Of a DNA stretch of 64,000 bases, positions 61,701 to 64,000 are shown one piece after another (within the stretch, counting starts at the first letter, position 1; each line of letters begins with the position of its first letter). Origin of the DNA: Nocardioidaceae bacterium UBA4001 (GTDB lineage: Bacteria > Actinomycetota > Actinomycetes > Propionibacteriales > Nocardioidaceae); NCBI GenBank assembly GCA_002384855.1, contig DGBP01000013.1, positions 19,334-83,333 on the forward strand, written 5' to 3'. The position numbers were made by a program, and so were the translations under genes. Under the pieces are notes generated by a model. The model made no database searches and was not told where the DNA came from. It saw only the letters and a list, made by a program, of their open reading frames with translations.

Positions 61701-64000
61701 TCAGCTTTGGTAGGAGCCGAAGTCGAAGTCGTCGAGCGCCACGGCCTGACCCCCGGCGGTACCGCCGAAGTCGTAGTCGTAACCCTCGTAGCCGGTCACG
61801 GAGTACGCGTTCGCCCGCGCCTCCTCGGTCGGCTCCACCCGGATGTTGCGGTAGCGCTCCAGGCCGGTGCCGGCCGGGATCAGCTTTCCGATGATCACGT
61901 TCTCCTTGAGGCCGAGCAGCGAGTCGGACTTGCCGTTGATCGCCGCGTCGGTCAGGACGCGCGTGGTCTCCTGGAAGGACGCCGCGGACAGCCACGACTC
62001 GGTGGCCAGCGACGCCTTGGTGATACCCATCAGCTGCGGACGGCCGGCCGCGGGCTTGCCACCCTCGGCGAGCACTCGGCGGTTCTCCTCCTCGAAGATG
62101 GCCCGCTCGACCAGGTCCGACGGCAGCAGGCGCGTGTCGCCCTGCTCCAGCACGAGGACCCGGCGCAGCATCTGCCGCACGATGATCTCGATGTGCTTGT
62201 CGTGGATGGCCACACCCTGGCTCCGGTAGACCTCCTGGACCTCGTCCACGAGGTGCTCCTGGGCCTTGCGGACGCCGAGGATGCGCAGCACCTCCTGCGG
62301 GTCCGGGGTGCCCTGGGTCAGCTGCTGGCCGACCTCGACGTGGTCGCCCTCGCCGACGAGCAGGCGGGCCCGCTTGCTGACGGGGTACTCCTGGACCTCC
62401 GAACCGTCGTCGGGCGTGACCAGCACCTTCTTGGCCTTGTCGGTCTCCTCGATGGTGACCCGACCGGCCGCCTCGGTGATCGGCGCACGACCCTTGGGCT
62501 GGCGCGCCTCGAAGAGCTCGACCACACGAGGCAGACCCTGCGTGATGTCGTCCGCGGAGGCCACACCACCGGTGTGGAAGGTACGCATCGTCAGCTGCGT
62601 GCCCGGCTCACCGATCGACTGGGCGGCGATGATGCCGACCGCCTCGCCGATGTCGACGAGCTTGCCGGTGGCCAGCGAGCGGCCGTAGCACTTGGCGCAG
62701 GTACCGGTGCGGGCCTCACAGGTGAGGACCGAGCGGACCTTGACCTCCTCGATCCCGGCGTCGACGAGCTCGTTGATCTTGACGTCACCGAGGTCCTCGC
62801 CCGCACCGACCAGGACCTCGCCGGTCCCGGGGTGGGTGACCTCGACGGCCGCGGTGCGGGCGTAGGCCGCGGTCTCGGCGTTCTCCGCCTTGACCACGAC
62901 ACCGTCGTCGAGGCGCTCGCCGATCCGCTTGGGCAGACCGCGCTCGGTGCCACAGTCGTCCTCGCGGATGATGACGTCCTGCGACACGTCGACCAGACGA
63001 CGGGTCAGGTACCCCGAGTCCGCCGTACGCAGCGCCGTGTCGGCCAGACCCTTACGGGCACCGTGGCTGGCGATGAAGTACTCCAGCACCGACAGGCCCT
63101 CACGGAAGTTGGACTTGATCGGCCGCGGGATGATGTCGCCCTTCGGGTTGGCCACCAGGCCACGCATCGCCGCGATCTGGCGGACCTGCATCCAGTTACC
63201 GCGAGCACCCGAGGTCACCATCATGTAGATCGGGTTGTTCTTGTCGAAGGTGCCCTCGAGCTCGCCCGCGACCTCGTTCGAGGCCTGCGTCCAGATCTCG
63301 ATGAGCTCCTGACGACGCTCGTCGTCGGTGATCAGGCCGCGCTCGAACTGCTGCTGGACCTTCTTGGCCTGGTTCTCGTACTTCTCCAGGATCTCGGCCT
63401 TGCGCGGCGGGGTCACGACGTCCTCGATGGACACGGTCACACCGGAGCGGGTCGCCCAGTGGAAGCCGGTGTCCTTGAGGTTGTCAAGCGCCCGCGCGAC
63501 CTCGACCTTGGTGTAGCGCTCGGCGAGGTCGTTGACGATCACGCCGAGCTGCTTCTTGCCCACCTCGTAGTTCACGAAGGGGTAGTCGGCCGGCAGCGCC
63601 TCGTTGAAGAGGGCGCGGCCCAGCGTGGTCTCGAGGATGACCGGCTTGCCTGCCTCCCAGCCCTCGGGAAGCGCCTCACCAACGGCGGGCACCAGCTCGG
63701 GGATCCGGATCCGGACCTTGCTCTGGACGGCGATCTCGTGCCGGTCGAAGGCCATGATCGCCTCGGCCAGCGAGGAGAACACCCGGCCCTCACCGGACAG
63801 CTCGCGTCCCTCACCGGCGTGGGTGAGGAAGTAGAGGCCGATGATCATGTCCTGGGTCGGCATGGTCACCGGGCGACCGTCGGAGGGCTTGAGGATGTTG
63901 TTGGTCGAGAGCATCAGGATGCGCGCCTCGGCCTGGGCCTCCGCCGACAGCGGCAGGTGGACCGCCATCTGGTCACCGTCGAAGTCGGCGTTGAAGGCGG
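61701..64000 (-). CDS. rpoC: DNA-directed RNA polymerase subunit beta' (5' part beyond window)
   Basis: The frame runs off the right edge just inside the catalytic NADFDGDQMAVHLPLS motif, whose three aspartates hold the active-site Mg2+. Downstream are the bridge-helix and trigger-loop region (SGARGNWMQVRQIAAMRGLV, KSNFREGLSVLEYFIASHGA), the second zinc site (CGTERGLPKR, CEARTGTCAKCYG), AVGIIAAQSIGEPGTQLTMR and ESWLSAASFQETTRVLTDAA. The end is acidic and Gly/Tyr-rich (GYEGYDYDFGGTAGGQAVAL). About 766 residues are visible, with no intein in this part. rpoB should lie beyond the window. Confidence 0.98.
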   Translation of the reverse strand, partial: AFNADFDGDQMAVHLPLSAEAQAEARILMLSTNNILKPSDGRPVTMPTQDMIIGLYFLTHAGEGRELSGEGRVFSSLAEAIMAFDRHEIAVQSKVRIRIPELVPAVGEALPEGWEAGKPVILETTLGRALFNEALPADYPFVNYEVGKKQLGVIVNDLAERYTKVEVARALDNLKDTGFHWATRSGVTVSIEDVVTPPRKAEILEKYENQAKKVQQQFERGLITDDERRQELIEIWTQASNEVAGELEGTFDKNNPIYMMVTSGARGNWMQVRQIAAMRGLVANPKGDIIPRPIKSNFREGLSVLEYFIASHGARKGLADTALRTADSGYLTRRLVDVSQDVIIREDDCGTERGLPKRIGERLDDGVVVKAENAETAAYARTAAVEVTHPGTGEVLVGAGEDLGDVKINELVDAGIEEVKVRSVLTCEARTGTCAKCYGRSLATGKLVDIGEAVGIIAAQSIGEPGTQLTMRTFHTGGVASADDITQGLPRVVELFEARQPKGRAPITEAAGRVTIEETDKAKKVLVTPDDGSEVQEYPVSKRARLLVGEGDHVEVGQQLTQGTPDPQEVLRILGVRKAQEHLVDEVQEVYRSQGVAIHDKHIEIIVRQMLRRVLVLEQGDTRLLPSDLVERAIFEEENRRVLAEGGKPAAGRPQLMGITKASLATESWLSAASFQETTRVLTDAAINGKSDSLLGLKENVIIGKLIPAGTGLERYRNIRVEPTEEARANAYSVTGYEGYDYDFGGTAGGQAVALDDFDFGSYQS

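Noticed and set aside
61701..64000. Intein in rpoC
   Set aside because: The visible beta' sequence runs continuously through the conserved segments with no inserted splicing domain.

Overview
The window is about 70% GC and almost entirely coding. It reads as chromosome from a high-GC Gram-positive bacterium, most likely Nocardioides or a close relative. The reasons are the actinobacterial S10-spc-alpha ribosomal gene order, a zinc-type uS14, Streptomyces-like uL16 and uL13, the glmS-acpS-nnr-alr-tsa cluster, and many genes with no Shine-Dalgarno but a TAnnnT-like hexamer 6-8 nt before the start codon, which is the leaderless-mRNA pattern. The genus is inferred from memory of gene content, not from a search. 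No tRNA, rRNA, CRISPR array, prophage or transposase was seen.

Layout. Positions 1-10.1 kb hold a minus-strand wall and tRNA-modification cluster: glmS-acpS, then nnr-alr-hydrolase-(GNAT-TsaE fusion)-tsaB-rimI-tsaD. A plus-strand AbiEi/DUF559-like gene sits between the two groups, next to a long palindrome and between two copies of a 13-bp repeat. Positions 10.1-16.1 kb hold coaA, three related or decaying GNAT genes, glmM, rpsI and rplM. Positions 16.4-24.2 kb hold citrate synthase, a paired palindromic repeat around a terminator, and a nitrogen-oxide module: hemerythrin-DUF2249, a four-cysteine HTH regulator, an NnrS-like membrane protein and a 911-residue membrane-cupredoxin-NirK fusion. 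A small secreted RTX-repeat protein follows. Positions 24.2-33.4 kb carry an ABC-F protein, a membrane protein, a VOC protein, ppdK, an aldo/keto reductase, an RsmC-like methyltransferase, truA, a GntR regulator and a small anchored protein.

Positions 33.9-56.6 kb hold the translation superoperons, all on the minus strand. In transcription order they are rpsL-rpsG-fusA-tuf, trmB, the S10 and spc blocks from rpsJ to rplO, secY-adk-map, and infA-rpmJ-rpsM-rpsK-rpsD-rpoA-rplQ. Sigma-70-type promoters are visible before rpsL, rpsJ and rplM and, less certainly, before secY and infA. Positions 57.0-61.6 kb hold a NUDIX gene, a hydroxyacid-oxoacid transhydrogenase and a YdiJ-like FAD/Fe-S dehydrogenase with overlapping stop and start codons; together they look like a 4-hydroxybutyrate / D-2-hydroxyglutarate module. 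Positions 61.7-64.0 kb hold the 3' two-thirds or so of rpoC, cut by the window edge.

Most of the window is ordinary core genome. The points that stand out are the repeat-flanked DUF559 gene, the NirK fusion with its own blue-copper domain, the divergent promoter palindrome of the NO module, the GNAT-TsaE fusion, the tailed bL17 and the D-2-hydroxyglutarate gene pair.
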